Positions 51,374-60,686 of a stretch of DNA of 64,000 nt are shown here, piece after piece. Origin of the DNA: Bacillota bacterium. Lineage in GTDB: Bacteria > Bacillota > Bacilli > Desulfuribacillales > Desulfuribacillaceae. Position 1 is the first letter of the stretch; each line of letters opens with the position of its first letter. Where the stretch lies: assembly GCA_023388635.1 (NCBI GenBank), contig JAEWFW010000064.1, positions 36,723 through 100,722 of the forward strand. Direction: 5' to 3'. The position numbers were made by a program, and so were the translations under genes. The notes under the pieces are model-generated. The model saw only the letters and a program-made list of their open reading frames with translations, was not told the DNA's origin and searched no databases.

Positions 51374-51999
51374 TGAGTTCCATCATGTCCAATCATTTAT
51401 CCGATGATTTCGCACAAGACATTTCAACGAAAGAAATGATCTTAAAAGTTACACTGGATTTGGTCAACCAAGAGGGCTTCGAAGCTGTAACAATCCGCAA
51501 AATCGCTGCCAGAGCAGAGGTCAACGTGGCATTAATCAATTATCATTTCGGGACGAAAGAGAAATTGCTAAATGAGACAGTAAAAATTTCATTAGATCAA
51601 ATAAAAGGCTGTTTTCTGATACTTGATGATTATACACTTGCACCCAAAGAACGGCTTACACAGTTTCTGACTGAATACGCGCAAGCATTTCAGAACAATC
51701 CGGAATTACTCAAAAGAATACTGGCGATCGGCAGCATCACATTTGAATCTCAACTGGAATATCTATCGTTTATGAAGATGATGGGAATTAACAAAGTTCT
51801 CAATACAGTCAAAGAAATAACAGGCGAAAGTGAGTCAGAAGAACTTGTGTTATTTACTATACAATTAGTCGGAGCCATCGCTTTACCAGCCTTGCTTGCT
51901 CCGACAATTGAACGATATGCCGGAAATAAACCGCATCTTCCAGATATATCAGTACAAGTTACTAAGCTGATGAATCGTTTTTTTAGCAGAACGATTTAA
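51370..51999 (+). CDS. TetR-family regulator coupled to the activase
   Basis: 209 residues. Standard TetR helix-turn-helix at about 20-65 (LVNQEGFEAVTIRKIAARAEVNVALINYHFGTKEKLL); helical ligand domain after it. The start lies inside the activase stop (ATGA), so the regulator is made only when the activase is translated, an autoregulation-friendly arrangement. The ligand is unknown. Confidence 0.9.
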   Translation: MMSSIMSNHLSDDFAQDISTKEMILKVTLDLVNQEGFEAVTIRKIAARAEVNVALINYHFGTKEKLLNETVKISLDQIKGCFLILDDYTLAPKERLTQFLTEYAQAFQNNPELLKRILAIGSITFESQLEYLSFMKMMGINKVLNTVKEITGESESEELVLFTIQLVGAIALPALLAPTIERYAGNKPHLPDISVQVTKLMNRFFSRTI

Positions 52000-52033
52000 A
52001 GGATGTTTCTGCAAAATCCATCATACAATTAGT

Positions 52034-52098
52034 GAAATCTTTTCTTAGTGTAAGGTGAAGAACAACCGGTCTTACATAGCGAAAAGATTTCTTTTTTT
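52034..52098 (+). terminator. Terminator of the activase-TetR operon
   Basis: GAAATCTTTTC (52034-52044) / GAAAAGATTTC (52081-52091) with an inner GTAAG/CTTAC, then TTTTTTT. Confidence 0.85.
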
Positions 52099-52100
52099 CA

Positions 52101-52148
52101 TAAAGGCATTAGTATACATAATTTTTATTATGTATACTAATGCCTTTA
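52101..52148. repeat. Perfect 22-bp inverted repeat
   Basis: Arms 52101-52122 and 52127-52148 are exact reverse complements with a TTTT loop. No T-run follows, so it is not a standard terminator. It sits between the activase-TetR operon and the FMN/FAD lipoprotein gene. It contains two TATAC/GTATA half sites like the one before the TetR gene at 54932. Confidence 0.85.
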
Positions 52149-52291
52149 TGTGATTCACTCCGGTAGTGATATCGCTAAGACAATGAAGAAAATAAGCCAA
52201 ACACAGAACGTATTCGATTGATCGCAACTTAAAATTTAAAGCACAAAATGAATAATTAATGAATTGGTATGTAGTTTATAATTTATATGTC
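52149..52291. other. A+T-rich spacer
   Basis: Together with the terminator, palindrome and promoter this makes a ~390-base gap without a gene. I see no reading frame with a ribosome site. TTTATAAT...ATTATAAA flanks the -35 box that follows and could be an operator. Confidence 0.4.
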
Positions 52292-52320
52292 TTGACATTA
52301 TAAATACAATATACTATAAT
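52292..52320 (+). promoter_or_regulatory. Consensus SigA promoter
   Basis: TTGACA (52292-52297), 17-base spacer, TATAAT (52315-52320): a perfect consensus. Such a strong promoter usually needs a repressor, fitting the TetR gene at 54339-54932. Confidence 0.85.
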
Positions 52321-52392
52321 TTGCATACCGAAGAATATACTCGAGTATTATTTGAGGCGCAAATTATTTTTACAAGGGGGAAATATACTTAC

Positions 52393-54246
52393 ATGAATAA
52401 ACCAAAAATAAAATCTGTATTTAGTATACTATTGTGTTTGTGTTTGCTTTTTTCTGGATTGACGGCATGCGAACAACAAACAAACGAGACTGTAACTGCT
52501 ACGAATGATTATACAGCTGGAACATATGTAGCTGAGTCGCAAGGAAATAACGGACCCATAAAGGTTGAAGTAACATTCAGTGATAATGCAATCGAAAAAA
52601 TCACAGTGCTAGAGCATGAGGAGACTAAAGGTCTTTCTGACCCAGTATTTGAAAGGGTTCCTGCAAAAGTTGTAGAAGGACAAACATTAAAAGTAGATGT
52701 TATTACAGGCGCAACAAAAACATCCAATGGATTATTGCAAGCAATCGCATCATGCGTTGAATTAGCTGGCGGTGATGTACTGGCATTACAAACTGTTGAC
52801 CCAATAAATAATGTCGGCAACGTAGCACAAACCATTGAAAAAGAAACAGACCTACTCATTATAGGTGCAGGTGGAGCGGGTCTTACTACGGCCAATGCCG
52901 CACTTCAAAATGGAGTAAAGAATGTCATCGTTCTTGAAAAGTTAGCCTCATTTGCAAATGCTACTGCTGTAGCAGGCGGCTTGGCTGGTGGCGATTCTGA
53001 TTTACAAAGATCATTCGGCTTAATAGATGACTCTTCTGAAAAAATCTACAACGATCTTATGAAGGGAGGAGGATACACTAATGATGAGAAATTGGTGCGA
53101 ATTTGGTCAAAAGCAATGGGACCAACAGTAGATTGGTTAATCAATGATATGGATGTAAAAATTGAAAATCAATTTTCTAATTTCCCCGAACATTCTGTAC
53201 AACGATCATTCTATGTGACAGGTGGAAGTGGGGAAATGTTAAAAACATTAGCCAGTAAGTTCACGACTGCGGGTGGGGAACTATTAATGGAAACAGAGGC
53301 TGAAAATTTAATCGTTGAAAACGGCAATGTTGTTGGCGCAGTAGCTAAAGATATTGACGGTAACATTATAAACATCCGTGCGAAAAAAACAGTCATGGCA
53401 ACAGGTGGATTCGGCAATAATCCAGAGATGCTTTCAGATGCACTGTCTGGAGTACTCTTTTATGGTGCAGTATCTTCAACTGGTGAAGGAATAAAAATGG
53501 CGGAAGCTATAGGTGCAAAATTAAAATTTATGGATTATGTGAAAATGTATCCTCAAGGTATTGAGATAGAACCAGGAAGAGGACGTGTTGCGTCTGTCCA
53601 TAGTATGAATACAACCCAGAATACAGGTGCAATATACGTAAATAAAGAAGGAAAACGTATTATAAACGAAAATCTAGACTTCGTTGCAATCAAGAATGCG
53701 ACAAAAGAGCAAACAGACAATATTATTTACTTAGTGATGGATCAAGAGGCATGGAATAATTGGAGTACTAAGGCTGACAGCGATACTAGTGCTGCAGGAC
53801 GACTTTCTTATGAAGAACAAGAAAAATGGTTCAATACACCAGGCGGAACACCCATCTTCCGTCGTGGTAATGATATTGAACAAGTGGCAGCAGAAGCTGG
53901 TATAGACGGTAAAAATTTAAAAGAGACAATTGAAAATTGGAATAATATGGTGATCAATGGAGAAGATGCAGAATTTGGACGGAAAGAACTTTATCCACTT
54001 GCGACAGATGATGTCTACTATATTGTAGAACAAAAGCTACGTTTTGCTACAACACTTGGCGGAATCAGTATTACAGAAGATTTCCAAGTGTTGAATAATG
54101 AAGGTAACACTATCCCAGGGTTATATGCAGTTGGTGAGTGTGTAGGTGGCGTACACGGAAATGAATCAATGCCTACTTGCATGCTATCATGGGCGGTTAC
54201 GTCGGGTAAACTTGCCGGTGAAAAAATTGCGCAAGAACTCCAATAA
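52393..54246 (+). CDS. Lipoprotein with FMN-binding and fumarate-reductase-type FAD domains
   Basis: 617 residues. Signal peptide with lipobox LTAC (Cys26). FMN_bind domain at about 40-120 with the flavinylation motif DVITGAT (102-108), so ApbE should attach FMN to Thr108. FAD domain from 153 (LLIIGAGGAGLTTANAAL) to the end, like fumarate and urocanate reductases acting as extracellular electron acceptors' enzymes. The C-terminal GGVHGNESMPTC lacks the NRLGG segment of dicarboxylate reductases, so the substrate may differ. A+T-rich codons compared with upstream genes hint at transfer. GGGGG lies before the ATG. Confidence 0.87.
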   Translation: MNKPKIKSVFSILLCLCLLFSGLTACEQQTNETVTATNDYTAGTYVAESQGNNGPIKVEVTFSDNAIEKITVLEHEETKGLSDPVFERVPAKVVEGQTLKVDVITGATKTSNGLLQAIASCVELAGGDVLALQTVDPINNVGNVAQTIEKETDLLIIGAGGAGLTTANAALQNGVKNVIVLEKLASFANATAVAGGLAGGDSDLQRSFGLIDDSSEKIYNDLMKGGGYTNDEKLVRIWSKAMGPTVDWLINDMDVKIENQFSNFPEHSVQRSFYVTGGSGEMLKTLASKFTTAGGELLMETEAENLIVENGNVVGAVAKDIDGNIINIRAKKTVMATGGFGNNPEMLSDALSGVLFYGAVSSTGEGIKMAEAIGAKLKFMDYVKMYPQGIEIEPGRGRVASVHSMNTTQNTGAIYVNKEGKRIINENLDFVAIKNATKEQTDNIIYLVMDQEAWNNWSTKADSDTSAAGRLSYEEQEKWFNTPGGTPIFRRGNDIEQVAAEAGIDGKNLKETIENWNNMVINGEDAEFGRKELYPLATDDVYYIVEQKLRFATTLGGISITEDFQVLNNEGNTIPGLYAVGECVGGVHGNESMPTCMLSWAVTSGKLAGEKIAQELQ

Positions 54247-54292
54247 GAAAGCAACTTTTAAGTGAGCAAAAAATTCTATAATACATGAAAGC

Positions 54293-54331
54293 AATACCCT
54301 ATCACACTAAATCAAAGTGTGATAGGGTATT
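54293..54331. terminator. Hairpin between convergent genes
   Basis: Perfect 16-bp stem AATACCCTATCACACT / AGTGTGATAGGGTATT with a 7-base loop. T-runs are poor, but its position between two converging ends and its stability suggest termination in both directions. Confidence 0.6.
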
Positions 54332-54338
54332 AACAATA

Positions 54339-54932
54339 TCACTTAAAAATAATGCGAAATAATTCTGTAATCATTATTTCCCAATCAACTGATTCGTTTG
54401 AGGTGTCATCTTGAGTGCACCATTTCATGAGTATACCGGTGAAAGTAGATATACAGAACAAATATGTAGTATACATATTTAAATTGGTATTGATACATTG
54501 ATGTGTCATACCTTGATGAATCAGCTCAGACATTCGATCAACATATGTTCGCCCTAATACCTTCAATTCAACTTGACTGCGAATTTGTGCTTCATAAGAA
54601 GCACGAGTCATTTCTTTACCAATTTGTTTAAAATACTCAAATGCACATAAATTCAACATAGTAAATTTTTCGCCAATACTCATATTTTCGTCAGTAATGT
54701 AATGTTCTTTAATATAATTATCTAATCTGACATTGATAGAAAAGGCGACTATATGGTCCTTTGACGGAAAGTTATGATAAAAAGCGCCTTTTGTTAGCCC
54801 GCATTTTTCACAAATCTCATCAATTGTCACTTTTTTAATCCCATATTTAGCAAAAAGATCTATAGCTGAATCAATTAAAGCTTGTCTAGTTTGATCTGAT
54901 TTAATTTCACGCGGAGTAGGCTTGACAGACAT
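54339..54932 (-). CDS. TetR-family regulator, probable repressor of the flavoprotein gene
   Basis: 197 residues. HTH at about 20-62 (LFAKYGIKKVTIDEICEKCGLTKGAFYHNFPSKDHIV), helical ligand domain with several Cys (CISTF, WCTQDD). Convergent with the FMN/FAD lipoprotein gene, whose consensus promoter has inverted repeats. Its own upstream region contains CTATACCTAGTATAC (54965-54979), a likely autoregulatory operator. GAAAGGA precedes the ATG. Confidence 0.88.
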   Translation of the reverse strand: MSVKPTPREIKSDQTRQALIDSAIDLFAKYGIKKVTIDEICEKCGLTKGAFYHNFPSKDHIVAFSINVRLDNYIKEHYITDENMSIGEKFTMLNLCAFEYFKQIGKEMTRASYEAQIRSQVELKVLGRTYVDRMSELIHQGMTHQCINTNLNMYTTYLFCISTFTGILMKWCTQDDTSNESVDWEIMITELFRIIFK

Positions 54933-54964
54933 AAATAACCAGTCCTTTCACTAAAATAGAAAAT

Positions 54965-54979
54965 CTATACCTAGTATAC
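54965..54979. promoter_or_regulatory. Candidate TetR operator
   Basis: CTATAC-CTA-GTATAC is a near palindrome 33-47 bases upstream of the TetR start. The same TATAC/GTATA half sites occur in the 52101-52148 palindrome and a TATAC lies near the flavoprotein promoter. Confidence 0.4.
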
Positions 54980-55191
54980 AACAAACACGTCGACAGGACT
55001 ACAACGCAGAAACGTTTTTAGTCGGTAGGCGAAGTGTATTTAGAAGGATAGTAGACGGATTATGTGTTCGCATAATACTAATTAAACGAACATCAATGCT
55101 GAACATAAATATTAACATTAATATAATTCTAAAAATATGTTTGGTACTAAATAGTATACGCTTGTTATTATAAATACCCATCATTAGCCCT

Positions 55192-55572
55192 TTACACCCT
55201 CTGAATACCATCTAATTGAAAATAGACATTTCTTGCTTTAAACGGTGCCGGATTGGAATACTGCAACTTCAATTTTTCAAAATCACTGATTCGTTTTGCA
55301 TAATAATATGGCTTATCAAATTGCAGCTTTTTGTCCCTTAGCCACATGGGAACCTCAATGTCGTTTATTTGAAGGTAATAATCAATCAGTGCGGATGCCT
55401 TCGTTAAAAACTCAAGCTCTTCTTTAGTTGCAACATTTAAATCAACGGGTTCTTCTATTAAACTCGCAAGGAATTGGCGATCTTTTGATTTTAAATGTTC
55501 CAGCAATTGATTCCAGCTAGTCGATTCATCTGGATACATATATAAGTTTTGCAGATATTTATTCCCAATCAT
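55192..55572 (-). CDS. Unknown small protein paired with the nucleotidyltransferase
   Basis: 126 residues. Helical, charged protein (WNQLLEHLKSKDRQFLASLIEE, ALIDYYLQINDIEVPMWLRDKKL) without recognised motif. ATG 55572 has GAGG nine bases upstream and overlaps the nucleotidyltransferase gene by 14 bases, so the pair is coupled. In such pairs one member is often the regulator or antitoxin of the other; which is which is not known here. ATG 55587 is possible but lies without a site. Confidence 0.6.
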   Translation of the reverse strand: MIGNKYLQNLYMYPDESTSWNQLLEHLKSKDRQFLASLIEEPVDLNVATKEELEFLTKASALIDYYLQINDIEVPMWLRDKKLQFDKPYYYAKRISDFEKLKLQYSNPAPFKARNVYFQLDGIQRV

Positions 55573-56125
55573 AGCCCAAGTCCTCACCTAAATATTTTAT
55601 AAAAGCAATTTGTCTTTCCCCTAAAAGTTTTAACGGTAAATAGTCAGAAATGATTTGTAACAGTTCAGCTTTCGTCTGAATACCTAACTCTTTACAAAGG
55701 ATATATGCATCAATAAAGTCTTTCGCCGGTTCAGGTCTTGCTGCCAGTATTTTCATAGCTAAAAGCTGTTCAGCTTTTGGTTTCAAAATTTTTAAATGGG
55801 AATATACTTTATACGTTTCTTTGTCTTCTCTGATGATTGCTTCTAAAGGTCCTTTTATATCTTCATTAATCCAACCATCAGGAAGATTGAAAGTGAATTT
55901 CACAAGATTGAGTATATTATCAAGAATTTTAAAGTTAGTATCGCTAAATACACAATCAATATCTTTTGTCGCCGGACGATTATCATATATCATCGTCATT
56001 ACAGCACCACCATAAATGGTAATTTCTAATTGAAGTTGATTCTCCAATAATCTCTCATTTAGATACGGGAATATTTCCAGTAATCTTTCCTTGTTCAGTA
56101 AGCCTAATTCTCTAAAATTATCCAT
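55559..56125 (-). CDS. Nucleotidyltransferase-fold protein (DUF6036-like)
   Basis: 188 residues. The minimal nucleotidyltransferase signature is present: GG at 39-40 (IYGGAVMTM) followed by Asp55-x-Asp57 in KDIDCVF. The helical remainder contains KAEQLLAMKILAARPEPAKDFID. Related proteins are found in defence islands and as toxin-antitoxin members that modify tRNA or proteins. It lies 120 bases beyond the end of the Wadjet operon in the same direction. Target unknown. Confidence 0.7.
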   Translation of the reverse strand: MDNFRELGLLNKERLLEIFPYLNERLLENQLQLEITIYGGAVMTMIYDNRPATKDIDCVFSDTNFKILDNILNLVKFTFNLPDGWINEDIKGPLEAIIREDKETYKVYSHLKILKPKAEQLLAMKILAARPEPAKDFIDAYILCKELGIQTKAELLQIISDYLPLKLLGERQIAFIKYLGEDLGYDWE

Positions 56126-56246
56126 ACTTCACCTCATTGAAGCAGACATATTATATCTCTTGGCTAAAATTCTCGACTACCAATATCCTTATTATACCAT
56201 AAATTCGACAACACTAATACTTTTCAAAGAATTTATGAAAAAGCAT

Positions 56247-59200
56247 CTACGATGTTAAAATTGAAAACATATCTATTTGCTCTGTTTCACCAAGACGGTC
56301 TAAGGACTTTGGTTCATGATCTTGGAAATAAGCGTAATGCAGCCATTTTTCTTTGGTCATGATTTGTTTTGTCGGGTCTGCCGCTTCTCGCAGACGGCAG
56401 CTGTACAGCACAGGAAAATGATCTTGCAGGAATTTCCCCTCGGTGTGGGCTGTCAATGCGATGATTTGGAACCCCAGTTGTTCAGCTACGAAAAATACGG
56501 GATTCAGCACATGATCGCTTGACGCTTTTCCGAAGGGATTGTCAAGGATCACGGATCGATGCCGTTTCATATTGGGCTGTATATGTTGTTTTTTCTCAGC
56601 TACATAATTGAGAATTCCTAAAAACAGCGTCATATTTTTACTCCACTTTTCCCCACCGGACCAAATATTGCTCTGCTCCCATGAAAATAGTTTTTTGGAA
56701 ACTTTATTATCATTTGTGACCTTTCGGCAACTCACCTTCATACCTTCATTATTCATAACCACATGTAAAAGCTGTTTGGTTTGCAACCAGGTTTCGATGT
56801 CTTTACGTACCTTTTCATTATCGAAGTCCGTGCCAGTCTGATTCAGATAGCGGTCAGAATCTAATTGTTGAAGAATCCATTCAATATGATTACGAATCCG
56901 ACTTTGTCCGTCTTGTTCATCCCATTCCGGAATTTGGAAGTGATAAATCATCTTCCAATCATCTTCAATTCTAACCTTGGTCTTTTTCGGTATTTGCCGC
57001 AATTCTTCTGTTATTGTTTGCAAATGGGTGTGAATTTGGTTGATAAAGGCTTGGAGCTCCGCATCTTTTTTGCGGATATGCTCATTGGCATAGTTAGTCG
57101 CCCGTTCCACCGTCACCATCATATTTCGTTTGAATTGAACCAAATCATCGTATGTCTTTTTATGTTCTATTCCAGTGACCGCCATCTGTCTCATCTTAAT
57201 GTCCGATATGGTCTGGCAGAACTGAATAAACGATTGTTTTCCGCCTTCAACCTTTTGTTGTTCGTTCTGTACAATGATTTGAGCTTTTTTAAGAGCATCG
57301 GTGATCTCGGTGACGAATCGCTGCCGATTGTAGGTAAAATCTCTGATTTCATCTACGCCCATCTTCATTGCTTCTACATCAGGAGCGTTGAAATGGTGGG
57401 CTTCTACAAAACCATACAGTATTCGCTCCGCTTCTACTATGTCATTTAGTTCATGTTTGCAGCGTTTTTGCTCTTGCTCCAGGTATTTGGATTGTTCTTC
57501 AAGGGCTAGTTGTTCTTGCTGCAATTGCCTACTGACATCTTCCAACGGAATTGTAAATGTAATAATTGTCGTTTGGGGATATCGTTGTTCAAAGGATACC
57601 ATTTTTGCTTTCCACTGGATTTCCTGCTTTCCCTTTGCTGAAAATGCTGCGTCTTTTGTTTTCTCAAACACATCTATTTGAAGTTTGAGATCGTCTATTT
57701 TCTGCCACAAATTATCCATTAACTGTTTTCCGTCAGGCGGAAATTGACGTTCTTCATCTAAACTTAGTTCTTTGCGTTCCCTTTGCAGACTGTCTATATC
57801 AGCAGTAATTTTATTGATAGTTTTTTCGGCATGGTCAATTTTCGTTTTCCATTCACTATAGCTAATATGGATCTGCCGGACACGCAATTCTGTATTGTAA
57901 ATTCTATTCTGGATTGTCTGTCGATGTTCTCCTGTATATTGCGGTGTCATATCTTTAATAGCTTGGTAGGATGGATCATCTTTTTCCATTTTCGACTGAA
58001 GTTTTAAGTCCCTGATGCGGTTATCCAACTCTTTAATCTGTTCCTCACAGTCTTTTATATACCGCTGTTTTCTCTGTATATCCCGCTTTAATAATGAAAG
58101 TTGATTCTTTTCCTGCTGTAATATCCGCTGGTCATCATCTACCTCCTGCTTATAACGTAAATAGTCCCTTGCTTTTTCGACTTTTCTCTCTAGTCCTTGT
58201 TTTTCGGCTTCAAATTCCTTTATGTTGATTCCGAGTTGGTTGCGTTTGTCTGTCATATGATCAATCTGTTGCTGTTGCTTCTGAATATTTCTCGTACATT
58301 GCTCTATTTCGCTTTGCAGATTGGATTGTTCTTCCTTTAATTGTTTTATCTCTTCATATGGATATTGAACTATATATTGCTGAAAAGCAGTCAATGCAGT
58401 TTCCCACATTTTCATTTCCTGCTCTTTTTCTTCTCGCAGTTGTCTGCGATTTTTAGCCGCTTCGGCAACCTTTTCCTGCCAAGCTTGAAAATATTTCCGA
58501 CGTTGGCTCCCAATCCAATGGGATGGTGTTATCCATGAACGGTTTGACTCATCTTTATAAATGTCGGTTGCTTCCTCTGTACTGATAATCTGAATCGGGT
58601 ATTGTAAACGATCTGATACTTTGGCAACCCTTTCTTGTAACCGCAGTTTTGTTCTGTTTGTAGTAATGAGCGTAAGACCCCAGAGCGGATAATTTGCAAT
58701 ACGCTGAAAATCTTCAGTCGCTTCTTCCAGCGACTGGATATATTCGATACCTGTACGGACGAAATCAAATTGTTGTTTCCATGCATGTAGTTGGTCTGAC
58801 ACATAGGCATCGCCAAAAAACACATCCTGATTACCGTGATCGTCGACAAAACGAAATGCCAATCGTTCTTGATGCAATAGCTGATTTCGATCTTTACTCA
58901 ATTTTTCGATTGTTTCTGTCAATCTGGAGTCAATGGTACGCTCATGTTCGTAAATATTGTCTAGATTTGCCCATTGAGGGCGCACTTTGGCAAGCTTTTC
59001 TATAAGCTGTGCCTGTTGTTGTCCGATAAGCTCGAACTTCGTATCGAGACGTCCCTGCTCCTGCTCTTTTGCTGCTTTCTGTCGTTCCGATACCTTCATA
59101 TCAGATTGTGCTTGCTGTTGTTGCCATTCAAGTTGGTTAATTTCTTGTTGTAAACGTATCCCCTCTTCGTCTAAAAATTGAATACGCATATTCCAACGTG

Positions 59201-60686
59201 GGAACTCTTCCTGAATCAGCTCTTGTTCAGGGTTTCCCAATAATTGCTTTTCAATTTGCTGCATATCGTTGGAACGCGTCGTAATGCGACCTTCGATAGA
59301 GGAAGCAGTGCTTTGCCGATCGGTTTCCTGCTGCAACAAATGATTTAGATCTTGCACATATTGTTCCAATTGACGAGCTATAGGATTGCGCTCAAAAGTC
59401 AACTCACGAATTTGTGAATCGATCTGTTCCATTTGCTCGAGTATACATCCAAGCAGAGCCGATTTTGCCTGATCCAGTTGATCATTCAATTCTTGGAAGG
59501 ATTGTTCTTCCTCCAATACGACCAGTTCCCGACGATAAGATTGCAAATTTTGCTCAGAGATTTGTTTTTCCTGCTGATAATCGGCAAGTCTAAGGGAATA
59601 AAAGTTCCGCTCATAGTTGATTAGTTGTTCTTCTATCTGTATCAGTTGTGCATGTTTTTCCTCATAATCCTTTGTCAGTTGTTGTAAATGCAACTGTTCA
59701 ACAGCAATACTGTGGGACGCTTTTTTGATTTCGCAAGTTTTTTCTGCATGCTTCCACGATTCCAGTTTTTTCAGAATTTCTTCCTGTTGATTGTGCATCT
59801 GCTGTTTTTCTGATGCAATATGCCCCCAGGTTCCCTTGGCTCGTTGTTTCGTTTGATGATATACTTCCATTGATTGATGAAGTTGTGCAAATTTTCCTAC
59901 ATACCCTTCTAACTTGTCCTGAATTCGCTTGTTCTCCTCAATCGTTTCTTTCAATTTTTTATATTGTTGAAAACTGCTATGCTGTTTTTCAAACATATCG
60001 ACAAACAATTCACTCTCATGACCGGCAATCGAACTCTCAACGATCGGAATCAGCAGGCGGTCAAACAGTTGGTTCGTGTATTTGCATTCGTCAAAAAACG
60101 CTTCTACCCCACCTTCTGTGCTATTAATCTTGACAATATTTTCCCATTCTTCGGCAATGATATGGTATTGTGTTTCGAGAAATGATCGATAGTCCTTATT
60201 TGATGCAAAGGTTTTTGCATGGAAAGATTTCTCGCGCATTGCGGCATAATAGTCCTGCATTTCCCCTCGATCGGCGACCCGTTTTCCATCTTTGCCTGTA
60301 CGGACAAAGGGAATGTCTTCAATACTGTTATGATCACTAGCGTCGTATTCATAGACATAGCGCAGGGAATCCAAAGCGTTTTTTGTGACAAAAAGTGTAA
60401 CTGCCGTTACGACATATCGACGCGGTTGATCATTGACAATCCATTCGATCGCAATATGGGCAGGGGAATTTTCCAGAAGCAAAGTACTTTTGATTTTTCT
60501 TCCCGCCAATGACGTATGGGGGATAATCGCTTGTAGCGCCGTTTGGATTAAAACCGTCTTGCCACCGCCATTTTCCAGCAAAATCGCGCCGTTATGACCG
60601 TCAAACATGAACACCTCATCATTATAGCGTTTGCTGCCTTCTTCGTAGATAACATTTGTTAAGCGAATCTTACTAATGGCCGGCAT
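56247..60686 (-). CDS. jetC: Wadjet SMC-like ATPase JetC
   Basis: 1479 residues, MukB-like. N-terminal P-loop ENGGGKT (about 38-44), then long coiled coils from about 250 to 1250 with a central hinge-like region (about 590-720), and a C-terminal head with signature WSGGEKWSKNMTLF and Walker B VILDNPFGKAS. It is the DNA-translocating motor of Wadjet, which extrudes and cuts small circular plasmids. ATG 60686 lies nine bases after AAAGGA and inside the JetB end (14-base overlap); two upstream in-frame starts lie too near the site. Last gene of the operon. Confidence 0.88.
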   Translation of the reverse strand: MPAISKIRLTNVIYEEGSKRYNDEVFMFDGHNGAILLENGGGKTVLIQTALQAIIPHTSLAGRKIKSTLLLENSPAHIAIEWIVNDQPRRYVVTAVTLFVTKNALDSLRYVYEYDASDHNSIEDIPFVRTGKDGKRVADRGEMQDYYAAMREKSFHAKTFASNKDYRSFLETQYHIIAEEWENIVKINSTEGGVEAFFDECKYTNQLFDRLLIPIVESSIAGHESELFVDMFEKQHSSFQQYKKLKETIEENKRIQDKLEGYVGKFAQLHQSMEVYHQTKQRAKGTWGHIASEKQQMHNQQEEILKKLESWKHAEKTCEIKKASHSIAVEQLHLQQLTKDYEEKHAQLIQIEEQLINYERNFYSLRLADYQQEKQISEQNLQSYRRELVVLEEEQSFQELNDQLDQAKSALLGCILEQMEQIDSQIRELTFERNPIARQLEQYVQDLNHLLQQETDRQSTASSIEGRITTRSNDMQQIEKQLLGNPEQELIQEEFPRWNMRIQFLDEEGIRLQQEINQLEWQQQQAQSDMKVSERQKAAKEQEQGRLDTKFELIGQQQAQLIEKLAKVRPQWANLDNIYEHERTIDSRLTETIEKLSKDRNQLLHQERLAFRFVDDHGNQDVFFGDAYVSDQLHAWKQQFDFVRTGIEYIQSLEEATEDFQRIANYPLWGLTLITTNRTKLRLQERVAKVSDRLQYPIQIISTEEATDIYKDESNRSWITPSHWIGSQRRKYFQAWQEKVAEAAKNRRQLREEKEQEMKMWETALTAFQQYIVQYPYEEIKQLKEEQSNLQSEIEQCTRNIQKQQQQIDHMTDKRNQLGINIKEFEAEKQGLERKVEKARDYLRYKQEVDDDQRILQQEKNQLSLLKRDIQRKQRYIKDCEEQIKELDNRIRDLKLQSKMEKDDPSYQAIKDMTPQYTGEHRQTIQNRIYNTELRVRQIHISYSEWKTKIDHAEKTINKITADIDSLQRERKELSLDEERQFPPDGKQLMDNLWQKIDDLKLQIDVFEKTKDAAFSAKGKQEIQWKAKMVSFEQRYPQTTIITFTIPLEDVSRQLQQEQLALEEQSKYLEQEQKRCKHELNDIVEAERILYGFVEAHHFNAPDVEAMKMGVDEIRDFTYNRQRFVTEITDALKKAQIIVQNEQQKVEGGKQSFIQFCQTISDIKMRQMAVTGIEHKKTYDDLVQFKRNMMVTVERATNYANEHIRKKDAELQAFINQIHTHLQTITEELRQIPKKTKVRIEDDWKMIYHFQIPEWDEQDGQSRIRNHIEWILQQLDSDRYLNQTGTDFDNEKVRKDIETWLQTKQLLHVVMNNEGMKVSCRKVTNDNKVSKKLFSWEQSNIWSGGEKWSKNMTLFLGILNYVAEKKQHIQPNMKRHRSVILDNPFGKASSDHVLNPVFFVAEQLGFQIIALTAHTEGKFLQDHFPVLYSCRLREAADPTKQIMTKEKWLHYAYFQDHEPKSLDRLGETEQIDMFSILTS

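Noticed and set aside
54999..55211. Minus-strand 70-codon frame with a hydrophobic stretch
   Set aside because: No usable ribosome site and low-complexity A+T-rich sequence between two better supported genes.
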